Positions 10,884 to 21,533 of a stretch of DNA of 64,000 nucleotides are shown here, one piece after another. Made by a program: the position numbers and the translations under genes. Where the stretch lies: assembly GCA_023853785.1 (NCBI GenBank), contig JAJIRX010000648.1:1-64000 (forward strand), read 5' to 3'. Source of the stretch: Psilocybe azurescens. Lineage: Eukaryota; Basidiomycota; Agaricomycetes; Agaricales; Agrocybaceae. Below the pieces are notes generated by a model. It did not search any database and was not told where the DNA came from. It saw nothing but the letters and a program-made list of their open reading frames with translations. Numbering within the stretch: position 1 is the stretch's first letter; each line of letters starts with the position of its first letter.

Positions 10884-11550
10884 GTGTAAAGACCTCCTTT
10901 CACCCTAGCCCCAACTCCAAGATTTATTCCACATATTTGCACTAGTGCTTATGAGTTCAGAGTAGAAGACTATAGATTTTATTGCTGTGAACTTGAAGAC
11001 ATGCTTCACAATCCACAAATTTCACAGAGTGCATTGATGAGAGGTGGTATCTGGTGGTGCTTAGCTGTAAATACTGCAAGTTTCCAGACAGTTTTATCAG
11101 GACCCACCCCAGCTGTTGAACTATGTCAGCAATGCATTGTCATGAACCCTAGAGAAAGCAAGCTCTAGTGTGACAATGCATTGGATCAAACTGAGATGGA
11201 TGCTCTTTGTGGTGTTTATTTTGTATATACTGGTACATCTTTGCTACTCATTGTTGTGCATTATCTAATGTTCTTATTCTTGGTGCTTTAGGCCAAGGTA
11301 GTCAGCAAGCAACCAAGTCTTGGTGGCCAACTGCTCAAGTATGGGAAAGCAATGTGGCTCTGACCTTTTAGAATCATGGAGCTGAAGAGATTTATAAAAA
11401 TTGGTTGCAAGCACTTCAGGATGGATCAGTAAAGCCACTCACAAGTGAACAATGGTGCTGATTAATTTGCTCTGTCTCTTTTGTCTGTTGTGCTTGTGAT
11501 AGTAATAAGAGATCAGCCAACGAACTTTTGGACTCACTCAAGAGGGGGCT
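10884..11550 (+). pseudogene. Decayed gene of the same family, 3' part
   Basis: Downstream of the second inserted element, one frame reads YEFRVEDYRFYCCELEDML then MRGGIWWCLAVNTASFQT and CGVYFVYT. A spliceable interval follows (GTATATACTG at about 11,222 to CTTTAG at about 11,291), and the reading then continues GQGSQQATKSWWPTAQVWE and GAEEIYKNWLQALQDGSVK. At least two stops interrupt it. The polarity, codon style and Trp-rich character match the 3288-5192 block, so I infer this is the 3' half of one gene of about 4 kb, split by the copia element and the 9124-10,882 element. No function can be assigned. Confidence 0.5.
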
Positions 11551-12160
11551 TTAATATACACCTTTTTTTGTATCTATTTATGTTATATAATCCAACACAT
11601 GTCACTTGAATGGACCCACTGGATGTGTACTAAGTGATGGATCCAGCATGTGATGTCTTTTGATCAGCAAACAGAGGATATTTTTGCTCAAACTCTGAGG
11701 TACAAAAAGAATTTGATAATTACAAACTGTTCACCTGTTCAAAATTTTGATTTAAAAAGCCAAAGTGTTTGCTTTAAAGACAGTTAGTAATTGTGTTTTT
11801 CTGTGTGTTACACTAAAAATTTTCAAAATTACTACCTTTTTGCACATTCAAGCAGAAGACAAAGAGGTAAGCTTGAGATATTTGAGGAATTAAAACAGGA
11901 ATTATTTATGATATCTTTTTAACTTTTGAAGGGACTACTAACAGGTTACCTTTATTTTAATTTTTGGTCTGTCAGACACAAAAACTATTTGTTACTTCAA
12001 AACTTTTATTAAACACATTAACAAACATTATAATATTTTGAAGGTTCAAAAATTGATACCCTACAGCAGTAGTAGGTGCAAAGTTTATGTTAAAGCTGGC
12101 TGTGAAGGAACAAAATGCAAAGAAAATAATAATTATAAGGGTTGTGAGTCTATAGAGGTA
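11551..12160. other. AT-rich spacer, no gene seen
   Basis: Between the end of the decayed gene and the Tc1 element there is AT-rich sequence with short frames only. I see no convincing coding or RNA feature. Confidence 0.6.
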
Positions 12161-12437
12161 CAGTGGTGAGTTATGAAACTGCATGTGTCAAAATTTTGAG
12201 CATCTGCATTGTCAACATGTCTCATATGTCAAATCTACATGAAAGATCATGCTTTTTTTGCAGCTATTTTATATAAGACCTTTATTATATGATACAAAAG
12301 TTTCAAAGAAAAATATGAAGATTAAGATATCAAAATGATGCAATTAAGAATGATGGCAAAAGTAGAAAAAGCAATGAAAATTATCATGCAATGGCTCTAC
12401 AATGGATAGACAGTTTGGATTGGAAATTGAGATTAAT

Positions 12438-13014
12438 CTAGTACTTAGTATGATGTCTCTTTGCAAGTAGAAGTGCACTGACACAATGAGGGATAGAGTC
12501 ATAAACCCTATAAATATACCAGATGTCCATTTTTGCTTCTTTCTGTAAAATAATCCAGAGCTGCTCAAGATTGGTGGGCTGATCTGACCACTTGTGGATT
12601 TGGATGTTGATGTGGTCCCAGATATGTTCTATGATGTTTATGTCAGGCAAAGAGGGTGGCTAGTTGAGGACATGGATTGATTGTTCTTTGAACTATTTCT
12701 GTGCAAGTTTTGAGGTATGCTTTGGATTGTTATCTTGCTGGAAAATAATATGGCAGAGGTCCTTTTTGATCATGGAGTGAGCCTAAAAATGACTGAGATA
12801 AAATGTCAACATATTGAACAGCATTCATGCAATCTTCAACTCTGTGAAGCCACTCTGGCCCATCCCATGATATGCAACCCCACACCATCAAATTCCCTCC
12901 TCCATGTTTGACCACTTTTGTAATGTTCCAATCCAAAAACTCATTCCCAACCCTCCTCCTACAGTATGACTTCCCATAAAACCCAAAAGGTTGTACTTTG
13001 ACATGTCGGTGAGA
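12438..13014 (-). pseudogene. Tc1 transposase, catalytic C-terminal part
   Basis: Minus-strand reading resumes on the other side of the insertion with VQPFGFYGKSYCRR, then VVKHGGGNLMVWGCISWDGP and NAVQYVDILSQSF, and after a frame break MPDINIIEHIWDHINIQIHK. These are the conserved DDE catalytic blocks of Tc1 transposases; the second Asp and the final acidic residue regions (PDINIIEHIWD) can be seen. A frame shift near 12,650-12,730 and loss of the first Asp at the insertion make it dead. Confidence 0.88.
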
Positions 13015-14940
13015 TGTTTAGTGTGGGGTGCCTTTGTAATTGCTCAATACACAACACCCAATCAAATATTTATATTGATCAGTTCAATCTGGGAGGGTAA
13101 GCTTTTAAGGCTTATTACAATAACTAGTTTAGCAGAGTACAGACTTAGACAATTGCTCTTGGGTGATCACTAGTAGCTAGAGAACTCTCTTAGACAGGCA
13201 AGTACACACAAGGCACTGAAATAGTAAAGGTGATCTCTCAATGTGAGGGTGATCACCAATATCCAAGGGATTGTTTTTGGGGGTGAGTGCACACGGGATA
13301 CTTAACAGATCTCTTTATAAAACCCAAACTCAAACCATCAAACACTATAAGCAATCACCCATATTAACATGTAGTAGATCCTTAGTTCCTATAAGCAACT
13401 GGGCACACTAGTCCACAGTCCTTAGTTTACTATAGACAATATCCTGAAACAGTCAGATTTCTCTGACAGTCATCTCTAGTTACTATGAGCAATCACTAGC
13501 CTTTATAGGGTTCCCACCCATACTTAAAAATCCCCAGGGCAGTCTTACTATAGGCAACATCCTGAACAGTTGGAGTTCTCTGACAGTCATTCCTAGTTAC
13601 TATGAGCAATCACCAGCCATATAGGGTTCCAACCTGTACTTAACAATCCCCAGAGCAGTCCATGGACGACTTATAAAAGCCTGCTTATCAAGTCTAATAG
13701 ACCTGACATTGAATATAACAATGGTGATTGCTCACAAAACCAGGTAGCACCTAATTGCTTAAGGTGAACAGTAGTGTTTGATCTTTTATCACACAAATCA
13801 CTAGTCCTCAAAGTATTATACTGGAATTCTTATTCAGAGTAAATTCTGATATCAAATCTGGGGTGTAGATTATTTTGTTTCTATTTTAAGATACAGGGCT
13901 GTTTTTATAGACTAAATGGATACTTTGGCTTGTGATAATTGAAAGAGACTAGGAGGAAAGGAAGGAAATGGGCTGTATGCTGCCTAGCCTTTGCTGCACC
14001 AATTATAATAGTGGAAAGTACTAGTTTGCCTGGGCTATGGCACTTATTTGAAGATAACATTGTTGTCCATGCAGCAGTGCCTCCTTGGGTAGCAATCACC
14101 CAACTTATTTTATCAGATGGCTTGGGGCTAAGGCATGTTGGGACTAGATTGCTTAGGGGTATATTTTCTAGAAAACTCTACCAAGGTTCCCAATCACAGT
14201 TGCTATTGGTTTAGGACCTCCTGGAACAGCAGATGCCTTTATCATGAGGCAAGTTACCTCTAGTATTGTGTGGCAATTGCTAACTGGGCAATCCCTCACT
14301 CACATTGGCTGCATTGCAAATTACAAGTTTTTATAGTCGGATCTAGTAAACTGCCATATGCTGAATTGTACACAAGATTTCAATTGCCAATATGTTCAGT
14401 CCGTGGGGCAATCACCCATGTGGCACAGTGAAGTCTGATCCTCAAGCGGTTGATCGCCTAATTTAGTGAACAGCCTTCATGAGGCCTGGACACAGTGATT
14501 GCTTTTGCTAATTAATAAGGTTTCCATCACTTGGCAATCGCTTGGTAAGAGACTGATGGGTGTTATCCCTTGTAAGAGCCAAGGTCACTTTTAGGAGTTC
14601 TTCCTTGCATGGGACTAATAGCATGATCAATGGGACAGGCAATCACCTCAGGTGCTTGGTTAGGGTTGCTTTGATAGCTGTGTAGAAAACTAAAGGTAGT
14701 CTTTGGTTCATAGCACTGATTAATAGGCCACACTACACCTTAGTTAGTTTGTAAGGTCTACTATGCTTGTTGGCCCACTAGGAAGTGAAGCCTCAAAGCC
14801 TAATAGTCTGGCATAGCTCCTACCCCTCACTAGTATAATGTACTAGTTTATTACAGATAACAATTGCAAAAATAAGGGCCTCTGTGTCTCACTATGAATT
14901 GTAAGCTCAGAATGGTTTACACCCTTTCATTGGTGTCCCA
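13015..14940. mobile_element. 1.9 kb insertion in the Tc1 element, solo-LTR-like
   Basis: This block separates the two halves of the Tc1 transposase and begins TG and ends CA. It has no coding capacity. The motif GCAATCACC or its complement GGTGATTGC recurs many times along it. It could be a solo LTR, a TRIM-like remnant or another non-coding element. No 5-base target duplication is obvious (TGAGA before, GATTT after), so the class is uncertain. Confidence 0.5.
13427..13660. repeat. Two-copy tandem repeat, about 117-base unit
   Basis: Units 13,427-13,544 and 13,545-13,660 share TTACTATAG(A/G)CAA, CTCTGACAGTCAT, TAGTTACTATGAGCAATCAC and TATAGGGTTCC in the same order. They lie inside the 1.9 kb insertion and account for part of its GCAATCAC repeats. 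Confidence 0.75.
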
Positions 14941-15255
14941 GATTTTGTGCCAGAAATATTCACGTCATTTGAAATATTTTGGAGCCCAGGAATACTGGTT
15001 ATAGATATGATTTTTGGAGAGCCAGGGCTTCTTTCAGTGTACCTGACCATTCAGACCCTTCCTGCAGAATATGGCATGAACTGTGGTGGGGTTAAGATCT
15101 GGAAAAAGCTTGCGCTGGATGTCTGTTGCATCACAATATTCACCTGTTTGGATCAGGTGGGCTGCATGTTGCTCTGCATAGGGCATAATAGCTAGTGGCT
15201 TACCTGGTATATTTGGTTTTGCATAGAAATTGGGGCTGGGGCCCTCTTTCTCCAT
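14941..15255 (-). pseudogene. Tc1 transposase, N-terminal part
   Basis: The minus-strand reading contains a helix-turn-helix region, HLIQTGEYCDATDIQRKLFP then TTVHAIFCRKGLNGQVH, followed past a stop by KKPWLSKNHI and WAPKYFK, matching the paired-like N-terminus and linker of Tc1 transposases. Stops follow GQVH and FK. The reading ends at the nested insertion just where the first catalytic Asp region would begin, so the copy cannot make active enzyme. Confidence 0.85.
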
Positions 15256-15732
15256 TTTATGGTAATTTTAAGACACAACTGTGCAGTCTACATCAAGTTC
15301 ATTCGAGATTTCAGTGAAAGTATCACCCAGCTGATGTCAGTGCCATATGTAGGCTTTTTTTGGTGGGAGTGCAGACAACCATTTCAAGATAATTGATTAC
15401 AGATATAATGCGGATATTCTCTCAAAAGATGACAGCTGTGGGTTGTGATAATGTTGAGAAATTGGAATAGCACAACATGTCATATCAAAAAGATCAACCA
15501 ATTTGACAGTTATCCCATGGCCCAATTGTTATCAACACCGATGACCGACATAATTTACTGTGTTCTAGTATGTGGAATTGTATGAAACTTCACATATATA
15601 TCTGTGACACTGTCAGGTATACAGGATTAAAATTTTGTAGATCTAATGTTTCTCTATTCAAAGTAATTCAGAAAAATTTACCTCAGGATGCTCAAATTGA
15701 GGACACGTGCATTTTCATAACTCACCACTGTA

Positions 15733-17469
15733 TGTCTTCTATATTAATTATCACACAGTTCACTAATAGAAAATATTAGACAGAAATGTGGAAAATAAGC
15801 CTAGTATAAAGCTTCCAGTATGCAAAGTTTCATAGTTGTAGGACTAGATATAAATAAAATGATGATTTTTAAACACTTTTTCAAATATATTTTATTAAAT
15901 AATGAATTACAAAGATTCTGATCTAAGCAAATTCACCTGCATGGTTTGGGCTTTTCAGAGTCTCATATTTGAAAACAATTTCCAGATTGGAGCCCATTCC
16001 AGACATGACACCAGAGCCAAAAACCTGTCAGAATTATCGAGAGGAATAGGACCTATTACTGGTGGAGATAGACAGTCCCTCCAGGAAGCACCAGGGAAAG
16101 TACGGAAGATAATTTTGGCATGAATGCCGCCGATTATGCACTCCCATCCGGTAACTTACTCCAGACCAGCAGCACGGTGCATACGTCCAACCCCTTCTTC
16201 GGAGCTCGACCTCTATGCAGCGTGGTCTGATATTCTTTCTTCGTCTACCGAGTAAGTTGATCCCATTGACTCTTGTCGTGAATCGTGATTCTTCAGTCTT
16301 CCTAACCAAATTGTTGGCAGCTCCGACGACTGGGAAGGGATTCCTGTAAAAATGGACCAATAGTAGATCTCATCACTGCTGTACAGCAAGCTGAGTACTT
16401 ATCCACAATAACCCAGGCGAATGCCAAGCCTAAATTCTCGAGTAGAACGCAAATTTGATTCAGGAGAATGCTATAAATATGTAGTAATAAAGCACTTCAC
16501 GCAAGAGTCATTCCAGTAGTGTTTCAAGAAATTGATCCAATTGTGGTGATCCTGTGCTTGCCAAACGAAGTTCTTCAAGCCAAGTCTGGCAGAATCCATT
16601 ATACTAGTCTCGCTCACATCATATGGGCAATGAAAATTTACAACTTGTCCGAGATAACGATCTTCCTACCCTCTCCTCCTCCAGTGTCGAACCTGTGAAA
16701 TTTGATTCATAAAAGATCCGCTGACCTTACACGAGTCTTAATCATGCTTCCTTGAGCTATGTATATACAAGGCTGGCATCGAGTATCCTCTAGGGGATCC
16801 GGTTATACGTAGAAGACGCCGTTTAAACTATACATAGAAGAGCATCCATGATCGTGAGATAAGGCTCCGCATATGAAGTATCGTGCCGTGCCTACGATGA
16901 GTCGGTCGTTCATCGGTATAAAAGGTATACCAACACGCTTAAGGTCGTGAAAGCACATCTCAAAAAAAATGTAAGCAGCTAGTCATGGAAATTGACTCGG
17001 GCTATAGTCAACGATGTAGATAATACAGACAACACTGCCACTCCTTTGAATACTTCTTATGTCCTCAGAAGCTGTGCCAAACGAGGCCCCTGACAAGTGC
17101 AAAATTATCGCCACCTCGTCGGATTCCAGGGAGAACGTTTAAGGGATACAATTCTCATGGTTTAAATCAACCACCGCTTCTGGATGTCAGACGGGTCAGA
17201 CAGCCTTGTCCGTGTATGCCCTTCACCAAATGAATGAACTGATGACGAGTAGCAGCCGATTAAACCAGCCGGAGGCTCTTGCGAGATTCGCAGAGCAGTA
17301 TATCAAATCGTTCATGCGAGAAAGTCAAAACAATGACAGTGGAGGATCTGACCAGGAGACCTAGCAATCTGCAAGATACCACTCTATCCTGAGACATTGG
17401 TCAATTATATAAACCAATCCTTCATCTTTAAAGACTATCATCCTGATACACTCGTCGTGAGAAAATTCC
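15733..17469. other. Transition region, no confident gene
   Basis: Base composition shifts from AT-rich transposon sequence to more balanced host-like sequence at around 16,000. A 73-codon open stretch on the plus strand (17,143-17,364), reading SVYALHQMNELMTSSSRLNQ near its middle and ending EQYIKSFM...GGSDQET, has the look of a protein C-terminus. It has no start and no recognised domain, so I do not call it a gene. Confidence 0.4.
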
Positions 17470-19535
17470 CTGTCATATGGACCTAACTATATATGTCGGA
17501 AGTAGGGACAATCCGCCCTCACATAAGGTTATGGGCGCCTAAATATGTGCCAAGCTCTAAGTGTTTTTCTCAAACTCCGCCGAGCACGGCTGGCAGCTCG
17601 TTCTAATTTTAAAAATCCGTTCGCGGCGCTCCCTCAGAAGCTCGATATATGAGCATAAAACAGCTTGAGAAGGCGTTATGTATGCCTCAGTACCCTCCCT
17701 GAACATGGACTCTACAGAACCCTCCCTGAACATGAACCCCGCTTCATCACCACCCGATACCCCGAATGAAGTCGAAAAGTCTTTGTATCCAAATCGACAT
17801 ATTCTCTCCGAACCGTCTCAGACAAATACTGCCCACAGGACATCTGAAATACCACACGGGGTCATCAAATATTGGATCCTATGTTGCATCGCATTCTGCG
17901 TTTCAGCCCCTCTTATGTCCACTCTTCTAGGTTTTTACCTCCATACAAAGGACCTGAATTATAACCCTCCTCCTTTCAATCCATCCAACGAAAGAACAAT
18001 TCAGTTGGTAGCCCTCCTTGTCTCCGCAGATCCAACGAGCTCTACTATCACTTTCGATTGGGCTATTGAGTCTGACTCGGGCTGCGCATTTGATCCGTCT
18101 AGTGGTAGCCTTCAAGGACCATGCACCGATGTCAATATATTCTTCGACAGGTATGCTTTGCATGATTGGGTCGGACAGTACCAATAAGACGATATTTTTT
18201 TCAGTAATCTTTTGGTCTCCACAGGCAACACAGACTCGATAAGCTCTAGTGATCGTCCTTCAACGCCTTTGTTCCGGTTGAACGCCACGGCCATGGCCAC
18301 TGGGGATATCAAAGCAAATTCTCCTACATTCCGAACAGACATCCGCTTGTTTGCATCTGGCAAACCCCATCGCTCAGCTCTGATAAACTACCCATTTGAT
18401 ACGTGAGCACGCTTCATTTCATCCATTCACAATATACTGAAGTTTTGTTTGATTCAAAGCTATTTCGCGACCATGTTTATGTTCGCCGAAGACGCAGAGA
18501 ATAACACTGTTGGTTTACAACTTGTAAATGCATATGGAAATGCCGTGTACGTAGTTATTGCTGGTATTTTTCACTCATAAAAGCTGAATATTATGGCCCA
18601 TTTTTAGCGGATTTAGGACAACATTTACTTCACTAAATCAACCTGACTCTGACATGATTTTGATTGAGATCAGTCTTGTGCGAGGAGGCCTCATCATCGC
18701 ATTCTGTATAATAATTACGATCGCAATCTGTAAGCCGGTTGTTTGCCACTCGAGCCCCGGGCTTTCTCAACATGCAATTCTGAAAAAACGTCTATCTGTC
18801 TAGGGCTCATTACCTTGGTTCTGTTTTTGCTCTCCTTTACATCGGTAGTATTCGGGTTTCGACAAAGAACCGAAGTTTTGATCATACCTGTGGCGACGGT
18901 GTTTACATTCACCCAATTGCGCTCAAGTATGCCAGGTGCTCCACCCGGTTTTGGTACGTCTTACAGTCACTACGGAAGGAATTTAAGGAATGTAAACTAA
19001 CAAACATTTAACCCACAGGTGACGTTCTTGGTTGGTATTTTTCTTGATGTTCATCCTGAACATTGGCTAAAATAAAATAATATTATAGATTTCGTCGGAC
19101 TACTGCCTTGTCTTGGAATTTTGACCTTTTCGGTGCGCCCTTTTATCTCAAAAAATTGTCAACCCCAAATAGCCAGCTGAGATTCTCGCCTATTTTATTT
19201 AGGCTGCGTTGACTCTGGGAACGTTGATCTTTACGGATCCGACCAAGAACGTAGAGTTGACCTGGCAGATGATCCAGCGTATGTATAACTGTTGCACTTT
19301 TTAGTCAATTTCTGACATTTTCCAAAGCGGAAATACTGCCTGCCCTCGGTTTCAAGAGAAAAGACAGTGTGAAGGCTCAAAAGGTCATTATGCTGGCGCC
19401 TAATTCGGATCTACTGCGACTCCGAGTTACCTGCAGATATTTTCAATTCCACATTATAAAAGAGATTTCGTACCAGACTAAATTTTTGCAACTTTGCCGT
19501 ATGTCTTAGAGCTTATGATAGCTATATTAGGGTTA
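17470..19535 (+). repeat. Inverted duplication, left arm
   Basis: This segment recurs in reverse complement at about 43,220-45,282. The match starts at CTGTCATATGGA(C/T)CTAAC and runs through promoter, exons and introns of the DUF4436 gene to about TATGATAGCTATA. Long stretches are identical, including introns and upstream sequence, which shows a segmental duplication rather than ancient paralogy. The two arms enclose about 23.7 kb of host genes. Confidence 0.9.
17678..19509 (+). CDS. DUF4436 family membrane protein
   Basis: Function unknown; the family is found in fungi and some actinobacteria. Nine exons fit: 17678-18150, 18205-18402, 18460-18546, 18608-18729, 18804-18953, 19019-19030 (12 bases), 19089-19132, 19203-19278, 19328-19509. 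A cytosolic N-terminus precedes a membrane segment (YWILCCIAFCVSAPLMSTLL). A luminal or external domain follows, with DPTSSTITFDWAIESDSGCA and an Asn-rich region. Further membrane segments (GGLIIAFCIIITIA, LITLVLFLLSFTSVVF) lead to the family signature SMPGAPPGFGDVLDFVGLLP and a last hydrophobic helix. Every join keeps the frame, so this copy appears intact. A near-identical, broken copy lies in the inverted arm. The start chosen is the first ATG in frame; an alternative Met lies ten codons downstream. Confidence 0.75.
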
Positions 19536-20031
19536 AATTAACTCTAGTAGTACAAAACAACGCCGAATAGCCTACAGGTGTGTAAAAAGACTTGGTGATA
19601 GTAAGAAATTACCAAATATATTATCTTTCTTGAAAAACGCCCAAAAAGTCACAAGAAAACACATACATACCTAAGGGGAAAAAACATATATTTGCGGAAA
19701 ACATACCATATCGGGCAGGAGGGGTACCGGAAACTGTAGGGTAGACATAAATGATGACATGTTATGTTTAGGTTGTATTTAGAAATTTAGAAGTTTGTGT
19801 GAGTACAAATCAATCGGAGTATAACGATAAAAAGAAGAGATATAGGTATACTGGTATAACGCTAGACGTTGGACTTTGGACTTGGGATATTTACATCTAG
19901 GTGGCTGTGGCTCTGCTGTGAAGGAAGGAAAGATAGTATAATGACAAGAGGAAGAGAAGGAAGCGAAAAAGTAGTCAACAAGAAAAGTAGACAAACAGAA
20001 AAGCGATAAGGATTGCCAATCATAGAGTCAT

Positions 20032-21202
20032 CTAGCCCCTCATCCTGGCTCGCTTCGTGCTACCCACGACCACCGAATCATCGTCCCGCCCCCTCGTCAC
20101 GCGCAGCCGCCTGGGCAGCGGCTTGATCGCCCTCGACGCAGATGCAGAGACGGGCGAGTGGGCATGGTGGGTCCTGCTGCTCTCCTGCTCGTGGCTCCGG
20201 CTCCACTCCTTGCTTTGTTTGTGATTTGATTTTCGCGGCGGGTTGTACGGGCACGCGGGCTCGGGCGAGGAGAGGGATGAGAGGCCATCGGACTCGTCGC
20301 TGTCGCTGCTGTGTCGGACGTACGCGTTTCTTTCTAGGGCGTGGCGTCGTGCTTCCGACGCTGCGAGGCTAAACATCAATCAATTCAATCAATCAATCAA
20401 TCAGCGACCCGCCCGTTAAAGGAAAGAAAACACCACCGCTTGCTCACCTCGCCTCGAGCTCCTGGATCCTCTTCCCAAATTCATAATTATCTTTTCTCAT
20501 AACCATATTCTCCGCCTCCATACGCGCCTCGGTTGTCCTCGCGCAATGCATATACTCCGCATACTCCGTCCCCATTTCGTGCAGGAGCCCTCGAGCTCCG
20601 CGACGCGCTTGTGCGCCTCGTGCTCGCCCGCGCGGTGCGCGTGCACCGCGGCGGAGAGGCTCTCGCATTTATTGAGGAGGAGCTCTTCGTGCTTGGATTT
20701 GTGGGAGAGGCGCGCTTGGAGGGTGGTGAGCTGCTTTTGGAGGGAGGGGTCCGGGGTGGGCGTGGGGCTGAGGTCGATGTAGACGCGCCGGATGGCGTGT
20801 GAGATAAAGGGGTGGTATTTTTGAGGGAGGTATGTTAGCTAGACGAGAGGAAGGAGATCAGAGTAGGCTGGAATTGAGAGGAAGGTGAAGCGTACATCGG
20901 GGACAGCTGTGAGGATGATTGTACATGAGCAGAATGTGTGATGATGACGATGTGCCGTACGTACCGAGGTTGAACGTGGTTCGACAGTCAGGACACGTCG
21001 ATGTCATGCCCCTGTTCGAGGGAACGTTCACGTGTTCTGTGAGACAGTTCTTGCAGTACAGGTGGCCTACAGGTCAAGGTCAAGGTCAAGGTCAAGACGT
21101 TGACTATGACCACTGGATGCCACTGTGACTCAGCGCTTACCACAGGGGGAGACAGACCGGGTCCTTGAAATGCGATAGGCAGATGGAGCATTGGGGTGCC
21201 AT
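20032..21202 (-). CDS. RING-finger protein with coiled coil, candidate E3 ubiquitin ligase
   Basis: Exons on the minus strand: 21202-21141, 21066-20965, 20906-20896 (11 bases), 20838-20449, 20368-20032. The N-terminus is a C3HC4 RING: CSICLSHFKDPVCLPC, then GHLYCKNC and, 18 residues later, CPDCRTTFNL. RING domains recruit E2 enzymes for ubiquitin transfer; the substrate is unknown. After the link AVPDLTYLPQKYHPFISHAI comes a helical region predicted to coil (LQKQLTTLQARLSHKSKHEE through EMGTEYAEYMHC) and a basic Ser-rich tail. Two frame problems lie in homopolymers: five G at 21,145-21,149 (one too many) and CCC at 20,588-20,590 (one too few). I consider both likely consensus errors. It is divergently placed from the She3-like gene, 331 bases away. 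Confidence 0.7.
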
Positions 21203-21533
21203 TTTTCAAGTGGTATTAGAATGTGTCGCGTTAAAAGAGGAAGAGGGAAGGAAGGCGATTTGCGACTGCAGAAGGTGTCGCGGTGGATGGTTGAAAGACA
21301 AAAGAACATCAGCGGACCGTGACGCGACTAAATTACGTCCACGTGACGATGCTTCAAAACATGGCCAAAGCCAGTTGCACCTCCACTAGCACTGCTCAAC
21401 TTGTACCACTCTGGCTCTGTGCTCCAGCGAGCTTTGGTCAGAGCGTAGGAACGACGACACGAACGCCCAACGACCCACCCCTATTCATTTACTCTCTAAT
21501 CAAGCAAAAACCAAGTCGACATTGCATTGTTGA

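Larger units (their letters stand above)
12161..15730 (-). mobile_element. Tc1/mariner transposon with a nested insertion
   Basis: The ends are inverted copies: CAGTGGTGAGTTATGAAA from 12,161 and its reverse complement ending at 15,730, continuing with a shared GTGTC and TTTGAGCATC. Both ends are flanked by TA (12,159-12,160 and 15,731-15,732), the classic Tc1/mariner target duplication. Subtracting the 1926-base insertion at 13,015-14,940 leaves about 1644 bases, the normal length of a Tc1 element. The transposase reads on the minus strand, from the N-terminal helix-turn-helix near 15,255 to the C-terminus near 12,438. Confidence 0.9.

Noticed and set aside
13427..13660. Possible CRISPR-like repeat array
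   Set aside because: Only two long units with no spacers, inside a transposon insertion in a fungal genome; it is an ordinary tandem duplication.
13015..14940. Confident call of a solo LTR
   Set aside because: TG...CA ends fit, but the flanking five bases do not match, so no target duplication supports it; kept as LTR-like only.
17143..17364. C-terminal exon of an unknown gene
   Set aside because: Open for 73 codons, but no upstream exon, start or family could be supported.
20988..21209. Frame reading MKNGTPMLHLPIAFQGPGLS as a separate small gene
   Set aside because: It is the out-of-frame reading of the RING exon and its intron; the RING Cys/His ligands are in the neighbouring frames.
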